A program made the position numbers and the translations under genes. DNA of 64,000 nt from JARRNE01 sp963824085 (lineage in GTDB: Bacteria; Pseudomonadota; Gammaproteobacteria; Chromatiales; Chromatiaceae): assembly GCA_963824085.1 (NCBI GenBank), contig CAWGNT010000009.1, positions 186,001-250,000 of the forward strand, given 5' to 3'. The notes under the pieces are model-generated. The model saw nothing but the letters and a program-made list of their open reading frames with translations, made no database searches and was not told where the DNA came from. Of the stretch, positions 1 through 9,125 are shown piece by piece (position 1 is the first letter of the stretch; every line of letters starts with the position of its first letter).

Positions 1-254
1 TTCTCTCCGACCTCGTCAGGGCGTGACTCCATCGCCAGCAACCCTGTGGCCTGGGCCATCGCCTCAATGATGAGCACCCCGGGCATGACCGGCCTTACGG
101 GGAAGTGTCCGGCGAAGAAGGGTTCGTTGAAAGTAACATTCTTGAGCGCGATCAGATACTCGTCGCGCCGGTAGTCGAGCACCTTGTCAATCAGCAGAAA
201 GGGATAACGGTGCGGCAGCAGGCTCAACACCTTGTAAATGTCCATCGTGCTCAA
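1..254 (-). CDS. fabZ: 3-hydroxyacyl-ACP dehydratase FabZ, 3' end outside the window
   Basis: Cytoplasmic hot-dog-fold dehydratase that converts 3-hydroxyacyl-ACP to trans-2-enoyl-ACP in fatty acid and lipid A precursor synthesis. The visible N-terminal part carries the family signatures LLPHRYPFLLIDKV, then GHFPVRPVMPGVLIIEAMAQ with the catalytic His, and the coding sequence runs off the left edge. I chose the TTG at 252-254 because GGAGG (260-264) lies 5 nt upstream of it. An in-frame ATG three codons later (243-245) has no such site and is the alternative; another in-frame ATG lies at 270-272. It follows lpxD by 65 bp, the usual lpxD-fabZ order. The family call is firm and the start less so. 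Confidence 0.93.
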   Translation of the reverse strand, partial: MSTMDIYKVLSLLPHRYPFLLIDKVLDYRRDEYLIALKNVTFNEPFFAGHFPVRPVMPGVLIIEAMAQATGLLAMESRPDEVGE

Positions 255-319
255 GTCTACCTCCGATGTCATCGGGGACATGTCAGGGCTGCGGAGCGGC
301 GCTCACCGCGGCGTCCGCG

Positions 320-1402
320 TCAATCCTCGTCCTGCTCGGGCCGATCTTGCGACTGCCCGAGCCTGTCCTCGAGTCGCTTGAGCCGTCGAGCGAGCTCGTC
401 GAGATGACGGAAGCGGGCGATATTTCGACGCCATTCCATGTTCGACATGGCGGGGATTCCACTGCTGTAGAGTCCCGGCTCCGTGAACGAGCGCGTGACC
501 ATCGCCATCCCGGTGAAGTGAACGTTGTCGCCGATCTCCAGATGCCCGGCCATACCCACCGCGCCCGCGATCGTGCAGTTGCGGCCGATCTGCGTGGAGC
601 CAGAGATTCCCGAGCACGCCGCCATGGCCGTGTTCTCGCCGATCTGGCAGTTGTGACCAATCTGAATCAGGTTGTCGAGCTTCGCCCCGTCGGCGATGGC
701 CGTGTCCTCGAGGGCACCCCGGTCGACCGTCGTGTTTGCCCCTATCTCCACGTCGTCTCCAAGCCGCACTCGTCCCAGCTGGGGAATACGAACCCACCGC
801 TCCCCGTCCTTGGCAAAGCCGAACCCTTCCCTGCCGATAACGGCCCCCGGATGGATCAGCACCCGCTTGCCCACTTCCGTCCTCTCGCAGAGAGTAACCC
901 GCGCCACCAATCTGGTGTCCTCACCCACTCGGCAACCGGCACCCAGAATACAGCCGGGGCCGACGAAGACGCCTGGCCCTATCTCCACGTCCTCCTCCAC
1001 GACCGCGGTGGCGCCGATCCACGCCGACGCGTCGATGCGCGCGCTCTGAGCAATCACTGCGCTCGGATGCCGGCCGCCGACCACCCGAGGGCGCGGATGC
1101 AACATGTCCGCAGCCCGGGCGAATGCAAGGTAAGGATTCGGGGTCACGAGAGCGACTGCCGGACACAGGTCGAGATCGCGTTCCGCGATGATCACGGCGG
1201 CCGCCCGCGTCCTTGCAAGGTCGGCGCGATACCTGCGGTCGCCGAAGAAACCGAGGCTTGTCTCGTCGGCCCGCGCCAGGGTATCGACGCGACAGACGCG
1301 GATGGAGCCGTTGCCGCGCAGCCGCACTCCAAGCCGGCGGCTCAGATCCTCTACGGTGAGGCTCAGGGGAGAGGCAGGAGTGGAACGGGGTCCCGTGTCC
1401 AC
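320..1402 (-). CDS. lpxD: UDP-3-O-acylglucosamine N-acyltransferase LpxD
   Basis: Third step of lipid A synthesis: transfers a 3-hydroxyacyl chain from ACP to the 2-amino group of UDP-3-O-acylglucosamine in the cytoplasm. The 360-residue protein has the LpxD N-terminal domain (LSLTVEDLSRRLG), then a left-handed beta-helix of hexapeptide repeats (IDASAWIGATAVVEEDVEIG). The region QIGHNCQIGENTAMAACSG contains the catalytic His of the family, and a coiled C-terminal helix follows. The start is a GTG 2 nt after the skp stop, so the two genes are probably translationally coupled. Length and order (bamA-skp-lpxD-fabZ) are typical of gammaproteobacteria. Confidence 0.96.
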   Translation of the reverse strand: MDTGPRSTPASPLSLTVEDLSRRLGVRLRGNGSIRVCRVDTLARADETSLGFFGDRRYRADLARTRAAAVIIAERDLDLCPAVALVTPNPYLAFARAADMLHPRPRVVGGRHPSAVIAQSARIDASAWIGATAVVEEDVEIGPGVFVGPGCILGAGCRVGEDTRLVARVTLCERTEVGKRVLIHPGAVIGREGFGFAKDGERWVRIPQLGRVRLGDDVEIGANTTVDRGALEDTAIADGAKLDNLIQIGHNCQIGENTAMAACSGISGSTQIGRNCTIAGAVGMAGHLEIGDNVHFTGMAMVTRSFTEPGLYSSGIPAMSNMEWRRNIARFRHLDELARRLKRLEDRLGQSQDRPEQDED

Positions 1403-1404
1403 GC

Positions 1405-1920
1405 CTACTTTGACTTAAACTTCGCCTTTAGGCGCTCGACGACCTGATCGGAAATGTCGATGCGTTTGCTGAAATACACCACCCCCTCACTGATTATGAG
1501 GTCGATCTTCTTCTCTTTCGCCAACTCCTCCACGACTTCCTGTACCTGCTGCGCGAGCTTTGTCCGCAGCTCGTTCTGCCGCAGCGCGAAGTCTTCCCGA
1601 AACTCCCCCTGCGCATACTTCAGCTTGCGGTCACGATTGCGAATGTCGTTCTGGAGCCGCTGGACCTCATCCGAGCTCATGAGTCCCGAGTCGCGCTCAA
1701 GCTTCTTCTGCAGCTCCTCGATCTCCTTTTGCTGCGCCAGGAGCTGCTTTTCCCTGTCGGAAACCTCTTGCTGAAGGGCCTTGCGGGCCGCCTCATACTG
1801 TGGCGACTGCTCGACCACCCGATTCGGGTCTATTACCGCGATGACATAGTCCAACGCCAAAGCCGCCGATGTCGAAGTGGCCATGGAGAGGCCGATGAAA
1901 AATGCCGCGAGCCTCTGCAC
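1405..1920 (-). CDS. skp: Periplasmic OmpH/Skp family chaperone
   Basis: Trimeric periplasmic holdase that carries unfolded outer-membrane proteins from Sec to the BAM complex. The reading frame is open far upstream into bamA, but the best start is the GTG at 1918-1920. It is preceded by CGGAG 6 nt upstream and yields a classic signal peptide (VQRLAAFFIGLSMATSTSAALA) before mature LDYVIAVIDPNRVV. The rest is a charged coiled coil (ALQQEVSDREKQLLAQQKE, EIEELQKKLERDSG) matching the Skp tentacles, and a short C-terminal beta segment. About 171 residues, close to the family norm. It lies 17 bp after the bamA stop, directly upstream of lpxD. Confidence 0.92.
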   Translation of the reverse strand: MQRLAAFFIGLSMATSTSAALALDYVIAVIDPNRVVEQSPQYEAARKALQQEVSDREKQLLAQQKEIEELQKKLERDSGLMSSDEVQRLQNDIRNRDRKLKYAQGEFREDFALRQNELRTKLAQQVQEVVEELAKEKKIDLIISEGVVYFSKRIDISDQVVERLKAKFKSK

Positions 1921-1937
1921 TCCGTACTCCGTTTTCG

Positions 1938-4298
1938 TCAGAACACCTGGCCGAAGCCGAACTGGAATATCTGTGTGTCGTCGTTGTCTTTTGGATTTAT
2001 CGGGTAGGCCACGCTGATGGACAGCGCCCCGACCGGCGAGAGCCAAGCCGCGGATAGGCCAGCGGAATACCGCAAGTCGCTCAGGCTGAAACCGGTGGGG
2101 GCCACAAGCGCCGAGGAGGTGTCCGTAAGCCACACGTTGCCGAAGTCGAAGAAGGCGCCGACCCGCAAGGTCTTTTCGAAGTCGCCCCCGATTGGTGGCG
2201 GAGCGAAAAGCTCGACGCTCCCCACAAGCCTCACGTTGCCGCCGATGGGGTCATTGTAGCCGGGTCCAAGCGCGGCTTGGCGTGGTCCCAGGGTATTCTC
2301 CTTCCAGCCGCGCACCGTGCGCGGACCGCCCGCGTAAAAGTTCTCGAAAAACGGCAAGGTCGAGGTACTGCCGATGCCGTCCCCGTATCCGAGATTCGCG
2401 TTGAATGAAAAGGTGAAACGGCTCGTCAGAGGGATGTAGCGGCGGTGCTGATAGGTCAGGCGGTACCACTCGAGATCGCCGCCGGGGACCGACACCTCCG
2501 CGACCAGATTCTGGAACCCCCCGCTAGTGGGAAACACCGCCGAATCACGGGAATCGTTCGTGTACGACGCAGTCAAGATGTAGTCGTTGAAGACATCGCC
2601 GTTGTTGAGGACGAAATCCGCGGCGATCAGCGAGTCACCAGGCTTGAATTTGGTGTACTGATAGCGAATGCCGAAACCGGCGCGGCTGGTGTCGGTGATG
2701 GGAAAACCGAAGGTCATCCCGGCGGTGCCTACATCGGTGGTGTAACTCGCAGTGTCGAGATTCGCGTAGTCGGTCGTGCGGTACGAAAGCTGAAAGCCCC
2801 GACTGATGCCGTCGATGGTGTAGTAAGGATTCGTGTAGGCCAGCAGATAATAGGTGCTCGCGCTGCTGTTGTTGAAGGAGAAGCCGATCCGCTTGCCCGT
2901 TCCCAGGAAGTTGTTCTGGTTGACGCTCGTGTTGAAGATGAGCCCCTGACTCTGCGAGTAACCGATACCGGCCAGGAGGTTGCCCGACGCCTTCTCCTTC
3001 ACCGTGACGTTGACATCGACCTCGTCGGCAGACCCGGGGACCGCAGGCGTCTCTATGTTCACTTCGTCGAAGTACCCCAGACGCTGAAGGCGCTCGCGGG
3101 AATCCTTCACCAACTCCGTCGAGAACCAAGCCGCCTCCATCTGGCGCATCTCTCGGCGCAGCACCTCATCCCGCGTCCGAGTATTTCCCTTCGTATTGAC
3201 GCGCCGCACGTAAACACGCTTTCCAGGATCCACGAAAAAGGTGATCGCGACCTTCTTGGTCTCATCGTCGATCTCGGGAATCGTATTCACGTTGGCGAAT
3301 GCATAGCCCTCGTCGCCGAGGACCTTGGAGATGCGGTCCGCGCTCTCGGTCGTGACCTTACGCGAGAAGATGTCACCGCGGCGCATGTGAATCAGCGGAA
3401 AGAGCTTCTTGGACGGCACCGTCGGCTCGCCAGCGAGCTTTATGTCGCCGATCCTGTAGACGTCGCCTTCATTGATGCTGATGGTGACGTAGATATCCTT
3501 CTTGTCGGCGCTGATGGATACCTGCGTGGATTTGATCTCGAACTTGATGTAGCCGCGATCGAGATAGAACGAGCGCAAATTTTCCAGATCCCCGGCAAGC
3601 TTCTCCTTCGAGTACTGGTCGTTCTTGGTGTAGAAGGAAAGCCAGTTGCTTGAGCCCAGCTTGAACTGCTTGAGGAGCTCCTTCTCGGAGAAGGCATTGT
3701 TGCCTATGATGTTGATCTGCTTGATACGTGCGGTGACGCCCTCGGTGATCTTGATGGTAACGGCGACCCGGTTCCGTTCCAGCGGAGAGACCGTCGATTG
3801 GATCTCGACTCCGTACTTCCCGCGGGCGTAGTACTGGCGCTTGAGCTCCTGCTCGATCCGATCGAGCACGGACTGGTTGAAGACACGCCCCTCGGCCAGA
3901 CCGATGTCCTTCAGCGCCTGTTTGAGATCCTCCGTCTTGATGTCCTTGTTGCCGGATATGTTGATCTCCGCGATCGCCGGCCGTTCCTGCACCGTAATGA
4001 CCAGGACGGTGCCGTCACGCTCGACCTTAACGTCCTTGAAAAACCCCGTGCCATAGAGCGTCCGGATGATGGTCGCAGTGACCTGATCCGTGGTCACATC
4101 CCCTACCTGTACCGGCAGGTAGTTGAACACGGTCCCCGCAGAGATGCGCTGCAGCCCTTCCACGCGGATGTCCGAGATACGAAACTCGGACGCAAACCCC
4201 GGCGTCGCCAGGAACGACAAGACCGCCCAGAACGCCAGCTGACGCCACGCAGAGATCAATCTGCCTGTTGCTACCACGCGCAAGAGCGGCCCCTCCAC
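1938..4298 (-). CDS. bamA: Outer membrane protein assembly factor BamA
   Basis: Central Omp85 component of the BAM complex, which folds beta-barrel proteins into the outer membrane. The 786-residue protein has a signal peptide ending near ATPGFAS, then mature EFRISDIRVEGLQRISAGTVF opening the first of five POTRA domains (roughly residues 35-440). A 16-strand barrel follows. The conserved barrel-lock motif appears as VRGW (GGPRTVRGWKENTLGPR), and the chain ends in the phenylalanine-terminated strand FQFGFGQVF, as expected for a BAM substrate. It lies between rseP and skp, the standard sigma-E-type envelope neighbourhood. No irregularity seen. Confidence 0.97.
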   Translation of the reverse strand: MEGPLLRVVATGRLISAWRQLAFWAVLSFLATPGFASEFRISDIRVEGLQRISAGTVFNYLPVQVGDVTTDQVTATIIRTLYGTGFFKDVKVERDGTVLVITVQERPAIAEINISGNKDIKTEDLKQALKDIGLAEGRVFNQSVLDRIEQELKRQYYARGKYGVEIQSTVSPLERNRVAVTIKITEGVTARIKQINIIGNNAFSEKELLKQFKLGSSNWLSFYTKNDQYSKEKLAGDLENLRSFYLDRGYIKFEIKSTQVSISADKKDIYVTISINEGDVYRIGDIKLAGEPTVPSKKLFPLIHMRRGDIFSRKVTTESADRISKVLGDEGYAFANVNTIPEIDDETKKVAITFFVDPGKRVYVRRVNTKGNTRTRDEVLRREMRQMEAAWFSTELVKDSRERLQRLGYFDEVNIETPAVPGSADEVDVNVTVKEKASGNLLAGIGYSQSQGLIFNTSVNQNNFLGTGKRIGFSFNNSSASTYYLLAYTNPYYTIDGISRGFQLSYRTTDYANLDTASYTTDVGTAGMTFGFPITDTSRAGFGIRYQYTKFKPGDSLIAADFVLNNGDVFNDYILTASYTNDSRDSAVFPTSGGFQNLVAEVSVPGGDLEWYRLTYQHRRYIPLTSRFTFSFNANLGYGDGIGSTSTLPFFENFYAGGPRTVRGWKENTLGPRQAALGPGYNDPIGGNVRLVGSVELFAPPPIGGDFEKTLRVGAFFDFGNVWLTDTSSALVAPTGFSLSDLRYSAGLSAAWLSPVGALSISVAYPINPKDNDDTQIFQFGFGQVF

Positions 4299-4361
4299 AG
4301 CGCATCCCCCACCCCGATGCGGGATCTGTCACGGCGCGGTAGTATAAGTGATCTGGCGGAG

Positions 4362-5726
4362 CTATCCCAGCAAACGGCTAATGTCGACGTAGAAGGCGAG
4401 CGTCATAAGGGCAGCCAGCAGAGCGAGGCCGATGCGTTGACCCTGCAGCTGGGCCTGCTCGGAGAGGGGTCGGCCTGTGATTCCCTCGATGGCGAAGTAG
4501 AGAAGATGGCCGCCGTCGAGGATCGGTATGGGCATCAAGTTGAGAATTCCCAGGCTGATGCTGACGACCGCCAGGAACTTGATGAAGTATTGAAGACCGT
4601 AGCTCGCGGTCTTGCCTGCGGTCTCTGCAATGGAGATGGGTCCGCTCAGATTCTCTACCGAGGCCTTCCCGATAAGCATTCGCCCCATTACCCGCAACAT
4701 GAGGGTGCTCATGTCCGCCGTCTTCTCGAAGGAGGCCCCGATGGCCTCCAGCGGTCCCAAACGCACCGTGACCTTGTACTGATCGAGCAGTCCCTTGGGT
4801 ACCTGGGGCCCGGCCCCAATCCGACCGATCTCTCCTTGCGGCCCACTCACCGGGTGCGGGACCAGAGCGATCTCCAGGTCTTGCACTCCTCGCCGTATCT
4901 CCAGCCTCAGCGTCTTCCCAGGGTTCTTCTGGACAATCTCCACCCATTGACGCCAGCGCTCCACGCGGGTGCCGTTCACTGAGACGACGCGATCCCCGGG
5001 TTTGAGTCCAGCCTGCTCGGCCGGCTCTCCGGGCACCAGCTCGCCGATCACCGGCGGTAAGACGGGGCGTGCCGGCTTGAGGCCGAGCTCGTCCAGGATC
5101 GCCGGGTTCTCGGGTAGCTTGGCGAGCGATGCCTCATCGAGCACCCGAACCGTCTCGGCCCCGCCCTTCTCCCGCACGCGCACGATTGTATCCTGCCCAT
5201 CCAGGGCGTCGGCCATCAACGAGAAGACGGCGGATTCCCAAGTCGGTGTCTTTCTGTTTCCAACCGCCAGGATCTCATCGCCCGGGGCAAAGTGGGCCTC
5301 GGCCGCAAGGGACCCCGGCTCCACGGCCCCCACGACCGGGCGGGTCCCTGTATCGCCCGTCACCAGAATGCCCCAGTAGACGGCGATGGCAAACAACAGG
5401 TTGAAGACGGGGCCAGCGCTGACGATGGCGAACCGCTTCCAGAGATTCTGCCGGTTGAAGGCGAGGTGGAGCTCCTGCGCCGGGACCTCGCCCTCGCGTT
5501 CATCGAGCATCTTCACGTAACCGCCGAGCGGGATGGCGGCGACTACGTACTCCGTGTGGTCACGCGGGCTCACCCAGCGCAAGAGCGGCCGGCCGAACCC
5601 GACCGAGAAACGCAGGACCCTGACACCAAGCTTGCGCGCGACCCAGAAATGGCCGAACTCATGGACCGTGATCAGAATCGCCAGGGCGAGGATAAAAGAG
5701 CCGACAGTAAGCAGGGTTTCCTCCAT
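4362..5726 (-). CDS. rseP: Site-2 intramembrane zinc protease RseP
   Basis: Inner-membrane protease that cuts anti-sigma factors such as RseA after DegS cleavage, and clears signal peptides. The 454-residue chain has the zinc motif HEFGH in the first transmembrane helix (about residues 23-27), two central periplasmic PDZ domains (one with GDEILAVGNRKTPTWE, one with GLKPGDRVVSVNGTRVERW), and the C-terminal ligand motif NLMPIPILDGGHLLYFAIE. It starts 6 bp after the dxr stop and precedes bamA, as in most gammaproteobacteria. Length matches the family. Confidence 0.96.
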   Translation of the reverse strand: MEETLLTVGSFILALAILITVHEFGHFWVARKLGVRVLRFSVGFGRPLLRWVSPRDHTEYVVAAIPLGGYVKMLDEREGEVPAQELHLAFNRQNLWKRFAIVSAGPVFNLLFAIAVYWGILVTGDTGTRPVVGAVEPGSLAAEAHFAPGDEILAVGNRKTPTWESAVFSLMADALDGQDTIVRVREKGGAETVRVLDEASLAKLPENPAILDELGLKPARPVLPPVIGELVPGEPAEQAGLKPGDRVVSVNGTRVERWRQWVEIVQKNPGKTLRLEIRRGVQDLEIALVPHPVSGPQGEIGRIGAGPQVPKGLLDQYKVTVRLGPLEAIGASFEKTADMSTLMLRVMGRMLIGKASVENLSGPISIAETAGKTASYGLQYFIKFLAVVSISLGILNLMPIPILDGGHLLYFAIEGITGRPLSEQAQLQGQRIGLALLAALMTLAFYVDISRLLG

Positions 5727-5732
5727 CGTGCA

Positions 5733-6938
5733 TCATCCGACCGGCGGGATCAGGTTTTGTTCCGCGACCTCTCGCGCCCGCCGATCCACATCGAGGAGCT
5801 CCTCGATGCCTCCGCCAGTTAACGGCTGCGCCGGCAACCTCTCCAGGGTTCGCGCCACCACAACTGCTATGTCGGTGTAACGGATGCGAAGCTCCAGGAA
5901 GGCGGCCACTGCCACCTCGTTGGCCGCATTGAGAATAGCAGGACCGGTCCCTCCCTCGGCCGCGGCCTCGTAGGCGAGGCGAAGGCACGGGAAGCGGTCA
6001 TACCCGGGGCGCTCGAAGTCGAGACGCCGGACGGCAAAGAGGTCCAGCGGGACGACCCCCGAGCTCATGCGCTCCGGCCAGGCAAGGGCGTGGGCGATAG
6101 GGGTGCGCATGTCGGGATTGCCGAGCTGTGCGAGGACGGAGCCGTCCACGTACTGCACCAGTGAATGGATCACGCTCTGGGGGTGCACGACCACCTGAAC
6201 GCGCTCCGCCTGGATCCCGAAGAGCCAAGAGGCCTCAATCAGCTCTAGGCCCTTGTTCATCATAGTGGCCGAGTCAACCGATATCTTGCGCCCCATCTGC
6301 CAGTTCGGGTGCGCACAGGCCTCCTCCGGGGTGACCGTCGCGAGCCGCTCGACTGGTGTGTCCCGAAAGGGGCCGCCGGAAGCCGTAAGCAGGATACGCT
6401 CTACGCCCACCTCGCCGAGTCCGCGCGCATAATCGGGAGGCAAGCACTGAAACACGGCGTTATGCTCGCTGTCGATTGGCAGGAGCGTCGCGCCGCTGTC
6501 CGCCGCCGCGCGCATCAGGATCTCGCCCGAGACCACAAGGGATTCCTTGTTGGCAAGCATCAGGCGCTTGCCGGCGCGCGCCGCGGCGAGCGTCGGCAGC
6601 AGCCCTGCGGCGCCTACGATGGCGGCCATCACATAGTCGGCCTCGGGCAGCGCCGCAACCGTCTCGAGCGCCTCGCGACCGGCGAGCACCTGGGGCCTGC
6701 CGGCCATACCCGTTAAGAGGTCGCGCAGCCGCGCCGCGGCACCTGCATCGGCCATGACCGCATAGTCCGGCCGGTGCAGCCGGCATTGCGCCGCCATCGC
6801 GTCCGCGTCCCGGTTGGCGGTCAGGGCGACGACTCGAAACCGCTCGGGGTGACGAGCGACGACATCCAGGGTGCTGCCCCCCACCGAACCCGTCGAGCCG
6901 AGAACCGCAATGCCGATCACAGGTGCGCCTCCATCCAC
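5733..6938 (-). CDS. dxr: 1-deoxy-D-xylulose 5-phosphate reductoisomerase
   Basis: Second step of the MEP isoprenoid pathway: NADPH-dependent rearrangement and reduction of DXP to 2-C-methyl-D-erythritol 4-phosphate. The N-terminal Rossmann motif is GIAVLGSTGSVGGSTLDVV, and LANKESLVVSG and LLPIDSEHNAVFQCL are catalytic-domain signatures, the latter containing the metal-binding Asp/Glu. Further on come ASGGPFRD and NWQMGRKISVDSATMMNKGLE. At 401 residues it is full length. Its start overlaps the cdsA stop by 22 bp, and the next gene rseP begins 6 bp downstream. Confidence 0.97.
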   Translation of the reverse strand: MDGGAPVIGIAVLGSTGSVGGSTLDVVARHPERFRVVALTANRDADAMAAQCRLHRPDYAVMADAGAAARLRDLLTGMAGRPQVLAGREALETVAALPEADYVMAAIVGAAGLLPTLAAARAGKRLMLANKESLVVSGEILMRAAADSGATLLPIDSEHNAVFQCLPPDYARGLGEVGVERILLTASGGPFRDTPVERLATVTPEEACAHPNWQMGRKISVDSATMMNKGLELIEASWLFGIQAERVQVVVHPQSVIHSLVQYVDGSVLAQLGNPDMRTPIAHALAWPERMSSGVVPLDLFAVRRLDFERPGYDRFPCLRLAYEAAAEGGTGPAILNAANEVAVAAFLELRIRYTDIAVVVARTLERLPAQPLTGGGIEELLDVDRRAREVAEQNLIPPVG

Positions 6939-7744
6939 AAAATTCCCATAACGAAGACCGGGGCTGCTGCGGTCAAACTGTCAATGCGATCCAGGACACC
7001 GCCGTGCCCCGGCAGCAGCCGGCCCGAGTCCTTGAGCGCGCGGCGGCGCTTCAGAAGGCTCTCGAACAGATCGCCCGCCACCGACACACAAGCCGTTACA
7101 CCGCACAGAACGACGACAACCGCGAGCTGGCGCGCCTCTAATCCCATGGTCCAGCCAAGCACAAAGCCACAAGTTGCGGCGCCGAAGAGACCGGCGTAGA
7201 CCCCGATTCGGGTCTTGCCGGGACTGAGCAGGGGTGCCAGCTTGGTCCGCCCCCAGCGGCGTCCCGCGACAAAGGCCAGGGAGTCCACCGTCCAGATCAG
7301 CGCGAGGAGAAACAGCACCAGCAGTGGCCCCTGAGGACCGAGGGCGTGCAGTCGAACGATAGCAACCCAAGGGCCGAGAAGTACCAGAATACCGAGCGGG
7401 ATGAGCGATAGATCGACGCCCTGGGCAAGCCCGATGCGCTGCACGCGCAGCAAAAAGATCGTAATCCCCACCCAACACAAGGATGCGATAGCCAAGAAAT
7501 AGATGTACCACCCGCGAGCGGGTAGCCACATCAAGGCGATACATCCGCCGACCAGCGCAATATAGGCAAGCCTGCCGCCCGCAGAGGAAATCCCGGCGAG
7601 GACCGCCCATTCGGCGGCGGCGATCAGCACGACCAGCGCCAAGGCGAGGGCGAGGTAGACCGTGGGCAGGGTCAGCACGCCAAGCACGGCCAGCGGCGCC
7701 AGCACCAGAGCAGTCGCAACCCGCTGGCGGATGGCGCTCGCCAC
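6917..7744 (-). CDS. cdsA: Phosphatidate cytidylyltransferase CdsA
   Basis: Integral-membrane enzyme making CDP-diacylglycerol from phosphatidate and CTP, the branch point of phospholipid synthesis. About 275 residues, with many transmembrane helices (APLAVLGVLTLPTVYLALAL and others). The CdsA signature region near the C-terminus reads DLFESLLKRRRALKDSGRLLPGHGGVLDRIDSLTAAAP. The frame is open further upstream inside uppS, but the GTG at 7742-7744, 7 bp past the uppS stop and 5 nt after AGGA, gives a product beginning like other CdsA proteins (ASAIRQRVATALVLAPLAV). TTG at 7745-7747 is an alternative. Confidence 0.93.
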   Translation of the reverse strand: MASAIRQRVATALVLAPLAVLGVLTLPTVYLALALALVVLIAAAEWAVLAGISSAGGRLAYIALVGGCIALMWLPARGWYIYFLAIASLCWVGITIFLLRVQRIGLAQGVDLSLIPLGILVLLGPWVAIVRLHALGPQGPLLVLFLLALIWTVDSLAFVAGRRWGRTKLAPLLSPGKTRIGVYAGLFGAATCGFVLGWTMGLEARQLAVVVVLCGVTACVSVAGDLFESLLKRRRALKDSGRLLPGHGGVLDRIDSLTAAAPVFVMGILWMEAHL

Positions 7745-7751
7745 CAAGGTC

Positions 7752-8531
7752 CTAGGCGGGCCGACCAGCGACGTGCCGGGAAGCCTGCTCCCCGGTGAGG
7801 CCGAACCTTCGTTCACGTCGGGCAAACTCCGCAAGCGCCAAAGCATAGGCCTCGGCGCCGAAGTCGGGCCACATGAGCTCGCTGAAATAGAGCTCCGTAT
7901 AAGCGGACTGCCACAGGAGGAAGTTGCTCAGGCGCTTCTCCCCGCCGGTTCGGATAAAGAGATCCGGGTCAGGAAGATCCGGGAACGCGAGGTGGGCCTC
8001 CAGGGTCTGCTCTTCGATCTGCTCGGGCGCGAGTCGACCGGCGGCCACGTCCTCGGCAAGCCGGCGGACCGCCCGAGCAATATCCCAGCGGCCTCCGTAA
8101 TTGGCCGCGATCTGGAGGGTCATGCGGCGATTTCCGGACGTCACCTCCTCGGCCTCAGCGATTCGGCGCTGAAGCTTTTCCGGAAAGGCGGTCCGATCTC
8201 CGATTACCCGCAGGAGCACGCCGTTGTCATGCAGGCGCCGGAGCTCGCCCCGCAATACGCTCGAAAACAGGGCGAGTAGCAGATTGACCTCGGATCGCGG
8301 GCGCCGCCAGTTCTCACTGCTGAAAGCAAACAGGGTCAACGCGTGTACGCCGCGGCGGACGCTCTCTTCCACGACGGCACGCACGCTCGCGACCCCGGCG
8401 CGATGGCCGGCGGTGCGCGGGAGGTCGCGCTGACGCGCCCAACGGCCGTTGCCGTCCATGACAATAGCCACATGCTGAGGTACGCGGTAGGACGAGTGTT
8501 GTCCGCTGGACGCGTTGGTGTCCGTATCCAC
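7752..8531 (-). CDS. uppS: Undecaprenyl diphosphate synthase UppS
   Basis: cis-Prenyltransferase that extends FPP with eight IPP units to the C55 lipid carrier for peptidoglycan and O-antigen. The catalytic loop HVAIVMDGNGRWARQRDL holds the essential Asp, with GHRAG following. FAFSSENWRRP, and near the C-terminus PDLFIRTGGEKRLSNFLLWQSAYTELYF, are family signatures. At 259 residues it is full length. It lies between frr and cdsA in the usual order. Confidence 0.97.
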   Translation of the reverse strand: MDTDTNASSGQHSSYRVPQHVAIVMDGNGRWARQRDLPRTAGHRAGVASVRAVVEESVRRGVHALTLFAFSSENWRRPRSEVNLLLALFSSVLRGELRRLHDNGVLLRVIGDRTAFPEKLQRRIAEAEEVTSGNRRMTLQIAANYGGRWDIARAVRRLAEDVAAGRLAPEQIEEQTLEAHLAFPDLPDPDLFIRTGGEKRLSNFLLWQSAYTELYFSELMWPDFGAEAYALALAEFARRERRFGLTGEQASRHVAGRPA

Positions 8532-8566
8532 GGCGTGGGGAAATAGACCGGAGGTCCTGGTTCGTC

Positions 8567-9124
8567 TTAGATCGACATCAGGTCCGCTTCCTTCTCCTCG
8601 AGGACTTGATCCACCTCCTGCACATATTGATCGGTCAACTTCTGGACAACGTCCTGGCCACGCCGATCATCGTCCTCGGAAATAATCTTCTCCTTGACCA
8701 GCTCCTTGAGCTCGTGATTCGCGTCGCGCCGGACGTTTCGTATGGCGACCCGTGCCTGCTCTGTTTCATGGCGGGCAACGCGGATCAAGTCCCGGCGGCG
8801 CTCTTCCGTGAGGGGCGGCATGGGCACGCGGATCACGGTTCCCGCCGTGTTCGGGTTCAGACCGAGGTCGGACTGCATGATCGCCTTCTCGACCGCCTGC
8901 ACCATGCCGCGCTCCCAGGGTGTGACGGCGAGGGTTCTCGCATCCTCCGCCGTGATGTTGGCCACCTGCTTGATCGGGACCTCGGAGCCGTAGTAACTCA
9001 CGACCAAGTGATCCAGCAGGGAGGGGTGCGCCCGGCCGGTCCGTATCTTCGCAAGCTCATGTCGCAGCGATTCCACGCTCTTGCTCATGCGCGCCGCCGC
9101 GTCCTTCTTGACATCGTCGATCAT
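8567..9124 (-). CDS. frr: Ribosome recycling factor
   Basis: Splits post-termination 70S ribosomes together with EF-G. I start at the ATG at 9122-9124, which follows the pyrH stop by one base and yields MIDDVKKDAAARMSKSVE, exactly 185 residues as in E. coli. Signatures include LAKIRTGRAHPSLLDHL, LAVTPWERGMVQAVEKAI and PPLTEERRRDL. A longer start six codons upstream is open but would extend into pyrH. Cytoplasmic and essential. Confidence 0.97.
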   Translation of the reverse strand: MIDDVKKDAAARMSKSVESLRHELAKIRTGRAHPSLLDHLVVSYYGSEVPIKQVANITAEDARTLAVTPWERGMVQAVEKAIMQSDLGLNPNTAGTVIRVPMPPLTEERRRDLIRVARHETEQARVAIRNVRRDANHELKELVKEKIISEDDDRRGQDVVQKLTDQYVQEVDQVLEEKEADLMSI

Positions 9125-9125
9125 C